Below are positions 1 to 11,397 of a stretch of DNA of 64,000 bases, one piece after another (position 1 is the first letter of the stretch; every line of letters starts with the position of its first letter). A program made the position numbers and the translations under genes. The notes under the pieces are model-generated. The model saw nothing but the letters and a program-made list of their open reading frames with translations, was not told the origin of the DNA and ran no database searches. This DNA comes from Cololabis saira (taxonomy: Eukaryota > Chordata > Actinopteri > Beloniformes > Belonidae), in assembly GCF_033807715.1 (NCBI RefSeq), contig NC_084590.1, forward strand, positions 38,779,505 through 38,843,504, given 5' to 3'.

Positions 1-779
1 ATTATTTTTTTGGGGGGGGGGGGGGCTGATAAAATGTTCAGCACATGAAGGCAGGACTAGAAACAGCTTGCTTACGTTGATGCCAAGACTGGAGGAGCTG
101 GTGCTGATGTGGCCGCTCTGCTACAGGGAAGCTAGTCACAATCCTCCCGTCGTTTCACAGGCAAACCAGTCACGATTTGCACAACCAGGCGGACGAAATG
201 CCAAATGAACTCAAAAGAAAAGCAACATTGTTTTCTTTTTTTATTTATCCTTCCACGCTGCGTAGATATTATTCATCCTAAATGCTTCACATGATTATCG
301 CTCCGCTGCCACGGGCAGAAAATCCCAGCATCTAGCAGATTTAATGGCATCACTTCAAAATAAAACTTTACTCGATGTTTATTTCAATGCACGTCACACG
401 AATAAGATTTATCGGCAAAATAATTCGAGTACAGCGTATGGCGTATGTCGTTACATGCGTTATTTGTTGAAAAAACGAAAGGTTGGAATCAATACGGTGA
501 ATGGCTGCTCTTATTTTGAAGAGTAATGTCTTTGATCATTGCGTCATGGTGACGCCGCCTCCCTCCCTGTATCTTCCACGTAGCTTACTGCTGACGTAGC
601 TCTATTCGTTAAATGCAGTGCTTTTATCCTCCTGAAGATGTCGCTCTTGCCCCACTAAGTTTGAGATCGTTTCAGTACAGCAACTCTTCAGAAGTAATAG
701 TAGTAATATGATCTATTAAAAATTGCCTTATGATGTTAACCCCTCTTGTCTGATGCATTAAAATGACTGACCTATTGAC
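1..779. other. Intergenic, nothing recognised
   Basis: The window opens with a T-run and about 15 consecutive G. The rest is unique-looking AT-rich sequence. A 60-codon open frame (344-526) has no recognisable motif. Confidence 0.5.
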
Positions 780-1700
780 TCAGACCCTAACTTCAACATC
801 CATCTAAAGTTTATCACTAAATCTGCCTATTACCACCTGAAAAACATTGCTAGAATTAAGGGGATTCTGTCTAAACAAGACATGTAAAAACGTATTCATG
901 CATTCATTTTCAGTAGGTTGGATTATTGCAATGGCATCTTTACAGGCCTTAACAAGAAATCTATCAGGCAGCTGCAGCTGATCCAGAACGCTGCCAGAGT
1001 CCTTACAAACAAACTCGACCACATTACACCGGTCATGAAATCACTACACTGGCTTCCAGTGAGTCAAAGGATAGAGTTTTAAATCTTACTGCTGGTTTAC
1101 AAAGCACTGAATGGTCTTGGACCAAAATACATGGTTGATCTGTTAGTTCCCTATGAAGCTCCCAGACCCCTGAGGTTCATCTGGATCTGGTTTGTTGTGG
1201 TTCCAGAACCAGAACCAAGCAAGGTGAGGCAGCGTTCAGTTATTCTGCTCCTCACCGGTGGAACAAACTTCCTGTAGACCTGAGGTCTGCTCACACTGTA
1301 GATCCTTTAAATCAGGCCTAAAAACATTACTGTTTACTCAAGCGTACTCCTAAATTAAATACTTACCTGCTGTACTCTACTGCCCTTATTTTTAACAACT
1401 TGTACTTTTTATTATTTTACCTCTTTTCTTATAATTTTATTTCGTTTATTTGGTATTTAAGCGTACTCTTAAATTAAATACTTTCTGAAAACCGCGAATG
1501 AGATGTGTACCTGCGGTACTCTACTGCCCTTAGTTTTCAGCAACTTGTGCTTTTTATTATTTTACCTTCTTTTCTCATAATTTTATTTCATTTTATTTGT
1601 TATTTAATGTCTAATTATGTCTTGCTGCTTTTAATGTTGATGTAAAGCACTTTGAATGACCTTGTGTTGAATTGTGCTATATAAATAAACTTGCCTTGCA
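780..1700 (+). mobile_element. LINE 3' end (CR1/L2-like non-LTR retrotransposon), decayed
   Basis: Translating the plus strand with several breaks gives the end of a reverse transcriptase: SRLDYCNGIF, RQLQLIQNAARVL, HITPVMKSLHWLPVSQRI and LLLVYKALNGLGPKY. This block is typical of CR1/L2-group LINEs in fish. A 3' UTR follows and ends in GCTATATAAATAAACTTGCC. Stops and frameshifts interrupt it, so it is a 5'-truncated dead copy. The 3' UTR contains a near-duplicated block (about 1338-1460 and 1461-1606). Confidence 0.8.
1338..1606 (+). repeat. Two-copy tandem duplication inside LINE 3' UTR
   Basis: Both halves begin GCGTACTC-TAAATTAAATACTT. Both continue through CTACTGCCCTTA, CAACTTGT and TTTTTATTATTTTACC to a TTTATTT-rich end. 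The second copy carries about 20 extra bases near its start. Confidence 0.7.
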
Positions 1701-1944
1701 TCTTAGTTGTTGCTCTGTATGAAATATCTTGTGAAATCAAACTATTAGTCAAACTATAGTGTTCTGTTTTGAGATGTGAAAAACCCGATGACAGTCCTCA
1801 TGCTCGTAAACTTGTCACATAAATTGTCCCATCAGTTATTTGTTTCAGTCAGGGAGGTAAGAAATATGCTCATGATATCCAAATGTAGATATTATTTAGT
1901 AAGAACTCAAACAGTGGACAGAGAATCAACTCTCTCTGACTCTG

Positions 1945-1945
<1 letters not shown>

Positions 1946-1996
<51 letters not shown>
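1946..1996 (+). repeat. (CA)n microsatellite, about 25 units
   Basis: Uninterrupted CA dinucleotide run of about 50 bp. Confidence 0.97.
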
Positions 1997-1998
<2 letters not shown>

Positions 1999-4900
1999 TT
2001 ACAATCTGATATGGTAGATTGTCCTTGAAGCGCTGATTACCTGAATTCTATATTTTCCAAAAGTCTAAAATGTTGAAGTGAGCAATTGCACTCACAAGAT
2101 CAAAGTCAGGGAAATGGTAAGTGATGAAGCAGAATTTTTATTGTTTTCATAGTATTCAACAAATCAGCTTGTCAATTTTTTAACGGCTAGCATGAAATGT
2201 GCTCTGCTTTTCATCTTCCAACCAGTTTACCTAGTTATTTAAAGCATAACGTAAGACTAGTACTTTATACTGAGCGATAGATTTAGTGGATGTACTCTGC
2301 ACCGCTCAGCTGCCAAATTAAAACCACTGACAGCTTAAGTGCATGATATCAATCATGTCATTAGAGTACAATAATGTGCTGGGAAACCTTGGAATCTTTC
2401 ATTCATGGGAAAGTCACTTTGACAAGTATACTGTATAACTCCACCTACACACCTCTTTGTAAGTTGGACAAAGAATCCTGTCATGCCACAAAAACTACGT
2501 ATCATTTTAGTGATATTACGCTAGGATGCAGTGAATTTCCTTTACATAGAGATTGATGGAACCTCGGGATGGGATTAATAAAGGGCTTCATCTTTACACA
2601 ATAATAATAGTGGTGTTTGTGTATGGAGGTCTATGTTGTAGTGCCTCACAAGTTTCCTAGAACGATGGTCCTTGACCCAGTGCTATCTGAGGGGTGAAAG
2701 ATCACAGGTGTCCAGCTTAGGCTTGCATCTTTGCTTTATGTTCTGAATTCCACTAGATAGCTTGAATGACAATATACCCTGTACGGAGAGAGTCACCGTT
2801 AATTTTTCACTAAAATCCTCTCCTCATCTGTGTTTTTTAAAGACTCAGACTTTAGATACAGCTTCTGTTCATCATTACATCACTGGACCTGATGAAGCCA
2901 CCTGTTTGATGTAACTTGTTTCCACTTTTACTACCTTAGTAGCACTTAATTTCCATTGAAAAAACTTTTTTTGGAAGATTTTGCATCTGATATGTAAAAA
3001 TGGATGTATCTTAACAAATGAATGGTGGGCAACATGAGATGTTTTGCCTTTATATAATCAAAGTACATGTAAGGATAGACTTTTTTCCTTAAAAAAAAGC
3101 GTTTTCATTTTTTTCCTAGCCTTTTATGGTCTAAGGTCAAAATCAAGGTTCATTAAGTCAGAGTTTAATCACACATCCTTTTACAATTCAAAGTGTTAAT
3201 GTGATAAAAATCATAGATGCAGCCTTGTAACAGTATTCTGCTTTAACAAGGTAGTGCTTGGGGGTGCATACCATTTGTCAGGCTCTCTTTGCTGTTTCCC
3301 TTGAATATAAATTCCCTTGCAGGAGAATGTAAATTTAGTGTCGCCCATAAATTTAGAACAAGGCCAAATTAAATTTTAAAAGTCTCAGGCGGGGTTTCCT
3401 ATGAGACTGCGCTGCTTGTCACAAAAGAAGCTTATGCATGTGAAGGGAGCGTGAGATCTAAACCACAGTGCACCCCTCCCCTTGTCATTTTAGAGAAGAG
3501 TTCATCTTGATTTTTAATGATCATTATGCATGCTTCCAGATGTTGGGGGAGAACTTCCATCCTCACACCGTCTCCTGTGCTCTGCATGCTGCAAAAAACA
3601 ATTCTGGGAATGAGATGCAATGATGCCTGCATCCACAGTCCATAGGAATTACAAATATGTCTCAATTTTACATGAGTGCATATGGAACACATTTTTCATT
3701 GTGTCTTTAATGTGCCATTTCAGCAGTCAATCAAATTCTTTCCCAATTTCTGTTTCAATCAATAGAAACAGCAATTCATCATGATGACAGTTTTCTGGGT
3801 GTTGGGAATGTCATATAGGGAATGTCTGGAAAGACACACCATCAAGAACAATAAATATTTGCGTGGATTTCCTTATTGAATACTGGTTTTTCAATACTAA
3901 TAATAAATGGGGTACTGGAAAAGGTTTCAGTTACAACAACTTAATGAGTCCATGTCAAATAATGTATGGTTCAGAAGCATTCATCCACTTTCTCAAGATA
4001 GACATTATTTTGAATGACATGTTTTGAAATAATTCACAGAGGACATAAAGAGTCCTTTGTTCCATTTTTTCTGTCGATCCCCTTTTGAGGCGTTAATTAT
4101 AAGAATAAACAGAAAGCTGTCAAGATTATTTCTTTGAATATTATTTACTCAAGCTAATCCCCAAACAACTGAGCAAAGTAATATCTTAAAATATGAGAAG
4201 AAAAAACAAACATATACGCCACTGAATTATTTAGCGTGACAGCTTCAACACTTTTATTTTTTCTCCTTTACGAGCCACCGCTGCAGCAGTGAGCCCAGTG
4301 ATCATAAGCAGCTACATGGCGTGAGAGCAGTAGCCCTCATGAAATACAGGCTTTGCTGTTGCTCTGATGTTTCCAATTAAATTCACCTGCATAATCAGAG
4401 ACGCAAGAGGCCGCAAATAAACCGAGAAGGCAATTTAAGTATCGTAAATTCCCAAAGGGATTGTTGGCATGTTCAGTGAGGTGTTAAAGTAGCTCTTATT
4501 TGTTTTCATGAATGCTACCTTTGGTTGTCCCACAGAAGCTGTGGTCAGCATCTGCACGAAAGGCCGTGTTTACTTCCTTTTTTGTTTGTTTGTTTACTTC
4601 TTTTTTTCTTTTTGGTGACTTGCTGTTTTGGAGCAACATGCATTTAAGTTTTTATTTTTTTCAATATTAAATGAGGAATTGTGAAAACAGATTTAGATGC
4701 ATGTGTGTATCTTAGTGTAATTAAAAATTCTATATAAGCGTAACTCATTTATAGGAAAGAAGTTATGTTAACTGTGCAACTTTCTTAGAATCATCATTTT
4801 TGTGTATGAAATTCTGGTTGTTACATGAATGTTGCAACCACAAGATGAATATATTCCACAGTATGGCAACCATTCTGAAAAGATGTCATGTTTTTGTAAT

Positions 4901-6296
4901 TTCAGTATCAAAGAGGGCGTTCGAAGCAAAATTTTATTCATAAACAAGCTTGAAATCATATTCCATGCAACATTTCTCTATTTTGCATATGCCATTTAAT
5001 GTTTTATTAGATATGTCAGGGAGATGATTATTTAGAGACATGCTGCATGTACTTGACTTCTGTCCTTTATTTTTCTTTTTTTTTTATTTTTAATTATCAC
5101 ATGAGATTGAAATTCTCTGGCATGCAGTAAGTGGAAGAACATGTGTCATGGTCCTGCTCTCTGAATCACAGCGACAGGCGATATGTGATAAAGAAACTAT
5201 GAAGCCAAAGGACATGTGTTGGCTCAGATCTGTTTTGCTCTGTCAACACAGACTCAAACCCCCAAGTCCCATGAAACTGGTGCCATTTTCAAAGCCATGC
5301 ACATAAATCACTACTGTAATTCCTTCGCCCAGTGCAGTGCAAGCTGCTTCACAGATGTGCCCCTTTTCGTTAATAGTTAAACTGGTGACCACATCTGCAC
5401 AATTCTCCAGGTTTCTGCACTTTTTATGAGGTACAGTACATTCTGATAAGTGTATTTTGCAGTGATCAAAGAGATAATGTGTGAAGCCTGACTGTATTCT
5501 AATTATAAATGGTTTCAAAGAACACGTCAGGTGATCATGGCAATCACTGCAAGTGCTCCACCTGTTGTCAGTTTTTACATATTTTATCCCATGCGTATTA
5601 GTAAATTACCATAACGTAACAGTGCTGTGACTGAACTGTTTGTTATCCAACACTGACGTAGGTACCCCATACTGAGAAAGACAAATCAAGAGAATTTCAC
5701 AAAACTCTCACAGAAGAGCCTCCATGCTTCATTTCTGGGATCAAAGGCTCCTTTGGATATCTTAGACAGAAAAAAAAAAAAAATCTTCTGAGCAGGATAA
5801 AAGCGTGAAGGATGATTCTTCACAGAAAATGTCATTCATCTACTGGTCTACTGTCTAATTTCGTGTGCTCTTTGCTCTGTTTTATGCCTGTTTCTACACT
5901 GATAGCTCAAAAGGTTGATTAGTGGCAGGCCTCATGGTTTCCATCCACACTGAGGTCTTGACAAATTGTTCTTGTTGATGTTGGATCAAAAAGATGTTGG
6001 TGCTGCAATTAATTAACTTGAGTTTTTGTCACAGAAACACATCCAGGAATTTGTTTTCTGTCAAATTCTTGGATGTGTTTTAAAGAGACACTTCTTAAAG
6101 TGAGGGACAATTTTTATTGAACAGCTGTGGTGGTTTAAACAAACAATAACTCTAGGGTACATCTTGATACTGCCAGGGGATGTTATGGAGGATCCATATT
6201 CAGTTTCTCTAAAAGGTTTCTTAAAGGTCTGTCTGCTATAAGAATAGAACCATGATTCATCCATGACTCACATTCGGAATACTATACAGTGTATAG
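1997..6296. other. Intergenic AT-rich DNA
   Basis: No gene, RNA gene or recognisable element is seen on either strand. All open frames are under 95 codons and lack motifs or plausible splice structure. Confidence 0.5.
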
Positions 6297-6800
6297 CAGG
6301 GGTATTCAACTAGATTCGGCCGGGGGCCACATCTGCAAAAGGACTGTATGGAGAGGGCCGCACAATTTGAAAATGTGGGGGTTTTCAAAATGTATTTTGC
6401 GCTCAAAGACGAAGACTTCTGTAAATATAATACATTTGTATTATACATTTGAATATATCTAGTTTACATATGAATGATGTATTAATTTTCTCCAGATTTA
6501 GTAATTGTGAATGTTAAATATAATATTCAGATAAAGAAATATTATTTTGAATGCAAGTTCATTTTGAAACCACGCATTGTGCAAACTTAATGAAATTGAT
6601 ATTGACCTACTTTTAATAAAACACGCCATAATGACAAAGCACCACTTTCCACCAAGATTTCCTTATTTGAATATTATATTAAGCATTGAGCACAACCATT
6701 TTAGTCCATAGTAGCCAGTTATAAAAATATTATTAAAAAAAAAAAAAAAAAATTTCAACAAACACCCCCTTTTTTGAAATATGACCAGGGGCCACATAAA
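6297..6800 (+). mobile_element. hAT-like non-autonomous element, 3' truncated
   Basis: It begins CAGGGGTATTCAAC followed by a GGCCGGGGGCCACAT block, the start of a common vertebrate/fish hAT-type element. A matching GACCAGGGGCCACAT block recurs near 6783. The expected right terminal repeat (GTTGAATACCCCTG type) is not found, so the end is lost. An A-run sits near 6733-6751. Confidence 0.6.
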
Positions 6801-7277
6801 AGCTCCATATATATATAGGTTTACATCTGGAGTCTTTGAATGCTGTATGTGCTGTCTGGTCAAATTGCACCCAAACCGATACAAAATGCAAAAATGTATA
6901 CTTTTTTTCATTTGGACATTTTGTTTACAAGAGTAAAATTACTCACATTTTTATAAAGGCATCATAAGTTGAATTTCAGTGCTGCCTCTGCACTAGCTTT
7001 TGTACACTCAGTCCTTGTACATCAATTACAATTGATGACAGTTTTAAAAGTAATCACCCTCCATTCCACATAAGTGGAGTGAGGACGGCACTAAAGAACA
7101 GAGGAGGTCAGACAAAGGATGGTTACAGAGGGAAAAAACAGAGAATATCCCGATAGTGCACATGAGAAGCTTGTTTTTCCTCTGTCTTTGTCCACCCCTG
7201 CCCTTGCAAGAGACTGAGATAATGAACAGCTTTTAAGCATTACGGCAAATTTAAAACATTAATCACTTTTTTTCTAT

Positions 7278-7665
7278 GGCAGCATGGTGAATTAGTGATT
7301 AGCAATGTTCACAGCAAGAAAGTTACAGGTTACAGTTTACGGGCCCGGCAGGAATCTTTCTGTGTGGAGTTTGCATGTTCTCCTCGTGCTTGTGTGGGTT
7401 CCCGCCGGGTAATTTGGCTTTCTCCTACAGTCCAAAAACATGCATGTTTGGTTGACTGACAGTTCTAAATTGCCCATAGGCGAGGGTGCATGGTTGTTTT
7501 TTGTAAATATATGTTGCCCTGCAATAGACTGGCGTCCTATTCACGGTCTATCCCTGCCTTTTGCCTGTAATGAGCTGGTTGGACTCCAGCAGAACCTTGT
7601 GACCCTGCACAGGATTAAGTGGGTATAGAAAATGGATGGATGGATGGAGAAAAAGGATGGATGGG
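7278..7665 (+). mobile_element. tRNA-derived-like SINE with (TGGA)n tail
   Basis: The order GGCAGCATGGTG, TTAGTGATTAGCA, TGTGTGGAGTTTGCATGTTC, CAGTCCAAAAACATGCATGT, then CAATAGACTGGCGTCC and an ATGGATGGATGG tail is the widespread fish SINE-type repeat. Its head resembles a degenerate tRNA promoter (box A/B). It is old, with many substitutions. Confidence 0.7.
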
Positions 7666-10143
7666 CTACTTCTCTTTAAACTGACAGTTTCATAACACAT
7701 TTTGACACTGATGATAAACAGAAGCTGGGTGACTGTATTTCGAAAGGTTCAGTCAGACACCAACACCCTGAGTGTGCAGTAATTAGCAGCTTGGCTGGTA
7801 TCATCAAAGCTTTATTTACCTTTAATTTTTAATACTTAGAATGCATTATTTATAATTACATTATTTACCCACAAATGCTTTTGATCTGCATCCGTCTTGC
7901 ATGTGGAACATATGGATCTTGACTTGAACACTACTAATATATCAAAAACAGGTACCGTGTTTTATCAATCCTGACCCAGATTGAAATATTAGCCGCCTTA
8001 CATGCATTCTACTATATTAAAAGCTCAGGGTAACCTGTACAGTAGGTGCTTGTTGGCAGGTCATTAATTGATAATGAAACTGTATTTCAGTGTTGAAGTG
8101 AAGGGTAAAAAGTGACACAGCAATGTTATAACAGAATAGAAGACACTGATAGCGTGGTTATGCTTGCAGGTTGTGCAGTTGCAGTGGTATTTCATTCACG
8201 AAAAAAAAAAAAAAGAAGCAGAAACATGTTTATTCAGGCTGCATGCCAATGAGAATGTGTTATTCTAACACAGTCTCTTGGCTGTCAGAAAATATAATCC
8301 ATTTATTGATTCAGTGATACAACTTTACCTCTTTATTCCTCCTGTGCTCACATGTTGAGATAACTAAATATCAGAACGCTACAGGTCGGTACAACCCTCT
8401 GATTATGTTCATGCCAGAAGTGTTAAATTAAAACCTTGAAACCACAGAGTATCCTCACTAAATAAATCCCAGTTTAAGCCATGCTGATAAAAAAGTGTCC
8501 TATTTAGCAAAGCTTATGATGGCAGTTCATTGTAAAACATTATTGGCTGCTAATTTTGTCTTTGGATTTTCAGTATGTTTTCACTTTAGGGGTTTGAGAC
8601 AAATAAGATGACTGATTTGAGCTTCTCTCTGTTGTACCAAATTGTCCATTGTCCATCATATACTACATGTTTTTACAGCATTCTCGTGCTGAGTTAGTCC
8701 ATAAACAGGTTCAGATCTGTATGATTCCGTGTATGACATAATTTACCATGAAATGATATAATCTGATTAGTTAACAGTGTTGTTCTGAGTTAGTCAGAAC
8801 AACACTGTTCTTTTTAGGACTCATGTCCTTTTTCCTCAGAAGGACATGAGTTAAGCATAGAATTTCAGCATTGGATCGATTGATACCCACAAGCACATCT
8901 AAACTTTCAGAACAGATTATAGCTGGACTAGGCAGAGGTTCAAATTTCATATAATGTTGATTTAGTTGGATATATTTGCTGGATAAAAATGACAGGTATG
9001 AAACATGATTTCTCCCCCCCTACTAACGTCAGTGAAGCGAGCAGACGGGGCCAAATGTAGCATTGCGGTTTAAAATAAAATACGTACACATTCTTCTTTT
9101 AATGCACCTTAGCTGCTGAAGTGGTGGATGGTGTGAGCTCTAACAAATTAAGTGTGAGATTAAACTTCACTCCTCGTGTGTTATTTTTCTGGAAAAGTGA
9201 AGATGTTTTTATGCATGAAGGGGGCTCAAAGGAACAAGTGGTCCATTTTTTCAGGATATCAGTTACATTCTTGTCTGAGTTTAAAGTTTCAAGCTTAATA
9301 GTTTCTCGTGAGCAGTAAAAAGTTTTGCAATTATAAGTCATAACTTTTATGAGATGCTGAGCGTGCTATACTCCAACATCCAAGCAGACAGGAGCATGCT
9401 GAACAACTTATGATGATGATGAGAGGAAATCTCCTCAACATCAATAATTTTAAAGTGAATTGCAGTATGAAATACATAATCAGTTTTACACTGCAGACAG
9501 CATCCGTGTAGACAAGGAAACAAAGTGAAAGCAGTAGGGACTATAGGCCAAAATTCTTTCCACGCGAAGTGGGCCGCTCTTGTCCGGAGATCACTCAGAA
9601 GCTGGGCTCGCTCTGGACACGCAGCAGGAGAAGTGATGTTCAGACTGCATGGATTCCACCATTCTCAGACCGTTGTTTGGTAGAGTGTTGATTTATTAAC
9701 GAAGTCTGTCTCCTGAGCAGGATAAACCCGAGGAAGAGATGAGTACCGACACCCCGAGGATCCACACTCGACTGAGTATTAAAAAACTGTTGCTGTATTT
9801 TACATGCTTCAAGTGAAAAGGATGGAAAAACATTTATCATATCAAGAAGGACATGGAGCACAGAAAAGGAGTGAATTAGGGAGTAAAAGCTGAGTTAACA
9901 TGGAAATAATAAATCCACCAGTGAATGTTACGATTTTAATGTCTGAATTTGTTTTAAGTGTTCGTCTGTTCACACAAAAATCAAGAGCAGTATACTCTCG
10001 GTTCAGAGACTTCAAAGGGCTCACAGATTAACTGCACAAAGCACAACATTAAAATGGAAACTAGAGAGGCACTTTCATGCTTGTATGTGACAAAAACTTC
10101 AGAAAATATGAGCGCTTCCTCTCTGGTCTGCCCTCACATAGCA
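7666..10143. other. Intergenic DNA with two adjacent hairpins
   Basis: No gene is recognised. Two perfect inverted repeats lie at 8773-8809 and 8819-8851 (listed separately). Open frames around 9640-10024 show no family signature. Confidence 0.5.
8773..8851. repeat. Two consecutive perfect hairpins
   Basis: Hairpin 1 has AACAGTGTTGTTCTGA at 8773-8788, a 5-nt loop, and the exact reverse complement at 8794-8809. Hairpin 2 has ACTCATGTCCTT at 8819-8830, a 9-nt loop, and the exact reverse complement at 8840-8851. Neither has a T-run or known RNA context. Confidence 0.85.
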
Positions 10144-11397
10144 CCCCATAACTTTGGGCCAATCCCAATACACCCCCTACTTTCTACCACTAGCCCTCCC
10201 TCACTACCACTACCCCTAAAAAAGAAGCCACAGATTTTAGGGCACTTGAAATCTTCCCAGGGGCCTGTCCCAATACACCCACTACCCCTACTTTTCAGCA
10301 CCACCCCTAAATTTTGCGTGCTACGTCACTGCGTGGTTTACGTTCGGGTACGTAAGCGACTGCGTAGTTACGTTTGCACATACATCACACCATATGAGGA
10401 AGCTGAGAGCTAAAAGCTGTTTTAATTTCAGCTGTAGTGCTGTTAATATGCCACTTTATTAAGTTTTAATATTTTTTCAGGCGTAAAAGTAACCGTTAAG
10501 ATCCCCAACCTGGGCTCAGTTTATTCAAATAACGCCTGTTAAGAAATTTGATCTGATGTTTTCAGCGATGATAAGAGCCGTCGGTCCGGGGCGCAACAGC
10601 AGCTCACGTACAGACGTGATCACCGGGTCAACCTGCGCCGTCGTCCCGGGGAGAAACCTGCAGCTCTGTGGAGAATTACCTCTGGCTGAAATAAATCATT
10701 TAGGAAGATAAATGTTGGTTTAATAGATGAAATCTAACAGTTGCACCACGCCTTGCCCCGAAAATTTCGGGATTTCTGCCTGCTGGCTTCGGGAGCTGAT
10801 TTATGGTTCTGCGTTAAATCGACGTAGAGCCTACGGCGTAGGGTACGGCGTAGGGTACGGCGTAGGGTACGGCGTAGGTTACGGCGTAGGGTACGGCGTA
10901 GGGTACAGCGTACGACGCGCGTCGCCGTGTAATCTACGCCGTAGGCTCTGCGTTGGTGTAACGCGGAACCATAAATCAGCCTTTATTCTGGCGAGGTTGC
11001 AACAACGGGCAAGCGAGTGATTATGTACATTCACTGAGTGAATATTATGAAAGTAAAATATATATTTCTCGCTAGAAATGTAATCAAAACGCATTTCTAT
11101 GCAGAAACTAACTCAAAATATTGATTTTATTCACTAAAAAATAAGAAATGTCCGCCATGTTTTATTTTTTTCAGTCCGCGACCAAAAGCATTTTGGGTAA
11201 TTTTTCTGGCCCTAGGTCAACTAGTGTGCATCCGAAAACACTCGATCCGTAGGGACAGATTCAGAGCCACTACACTAGTTTTCTTCACTACCCCTAGGTG
11301 AAAAGAGGAATTGGGACACCACTACCCTCACGGGAACACACAAAATTTAGGGGTAGGGCTGAAAACTAGGGGTAGTGGGAGTATTGGGACAGGGCCT
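10144..11397. mobile_element. DNA transposon with long terminal inverted repeats (CCTGTCCCAATAC type)
   Basis: The left end at about 10258 reads GGGGCCTGTCCCAATAC and continues ACCCACTACCCCTA. The right end at about 11397 is its reverse complement. The arms match over about 55 bp with a few differences. A related but separate terminal fragment (GGGCCAATCCCAATACACCC) lies just outside, at 10153-10250. No transposase frame is present. The interior holds a second palindromic element (10794-10982). The target duplication could not be identified. Confidence 0.75.
10794..10982. mobile_element. Palindromic MITE (Harbinger-like) with expanded 12-bp minisatellite
   Basis: The ends read CTGATTTATGGTTC and the reverse complement GAACCATAAATCAG, and the arms continue through TACGGCGTAGG. 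It is the same family as 29031-29161. Its left arm is expanded by about six copies of GTAGGGTACGGC (10831-10908). The right edge is followed by TTA; the left edge is altered. Confidence 0.75.

Noticed and set aside
1..110. Possible noncoding exon with a GTAAGC donor on the minus strand near 75-80
   Set aside because: No clear acceptor, frame or neighbouring exon could be found inside the window.
1776..2009. Open frame ending in Thr-His repeats
   Set aside because: The tail is a (CA)n microsatellite and the rest has no similarity to a known protein.
10727..11020. 97-codon frame with Gly-Tyr-Gly-Val repeats as a structural protein
   Set aside because: The repeats come from the 12-bp minisatellite inside a palindromic transposable element.
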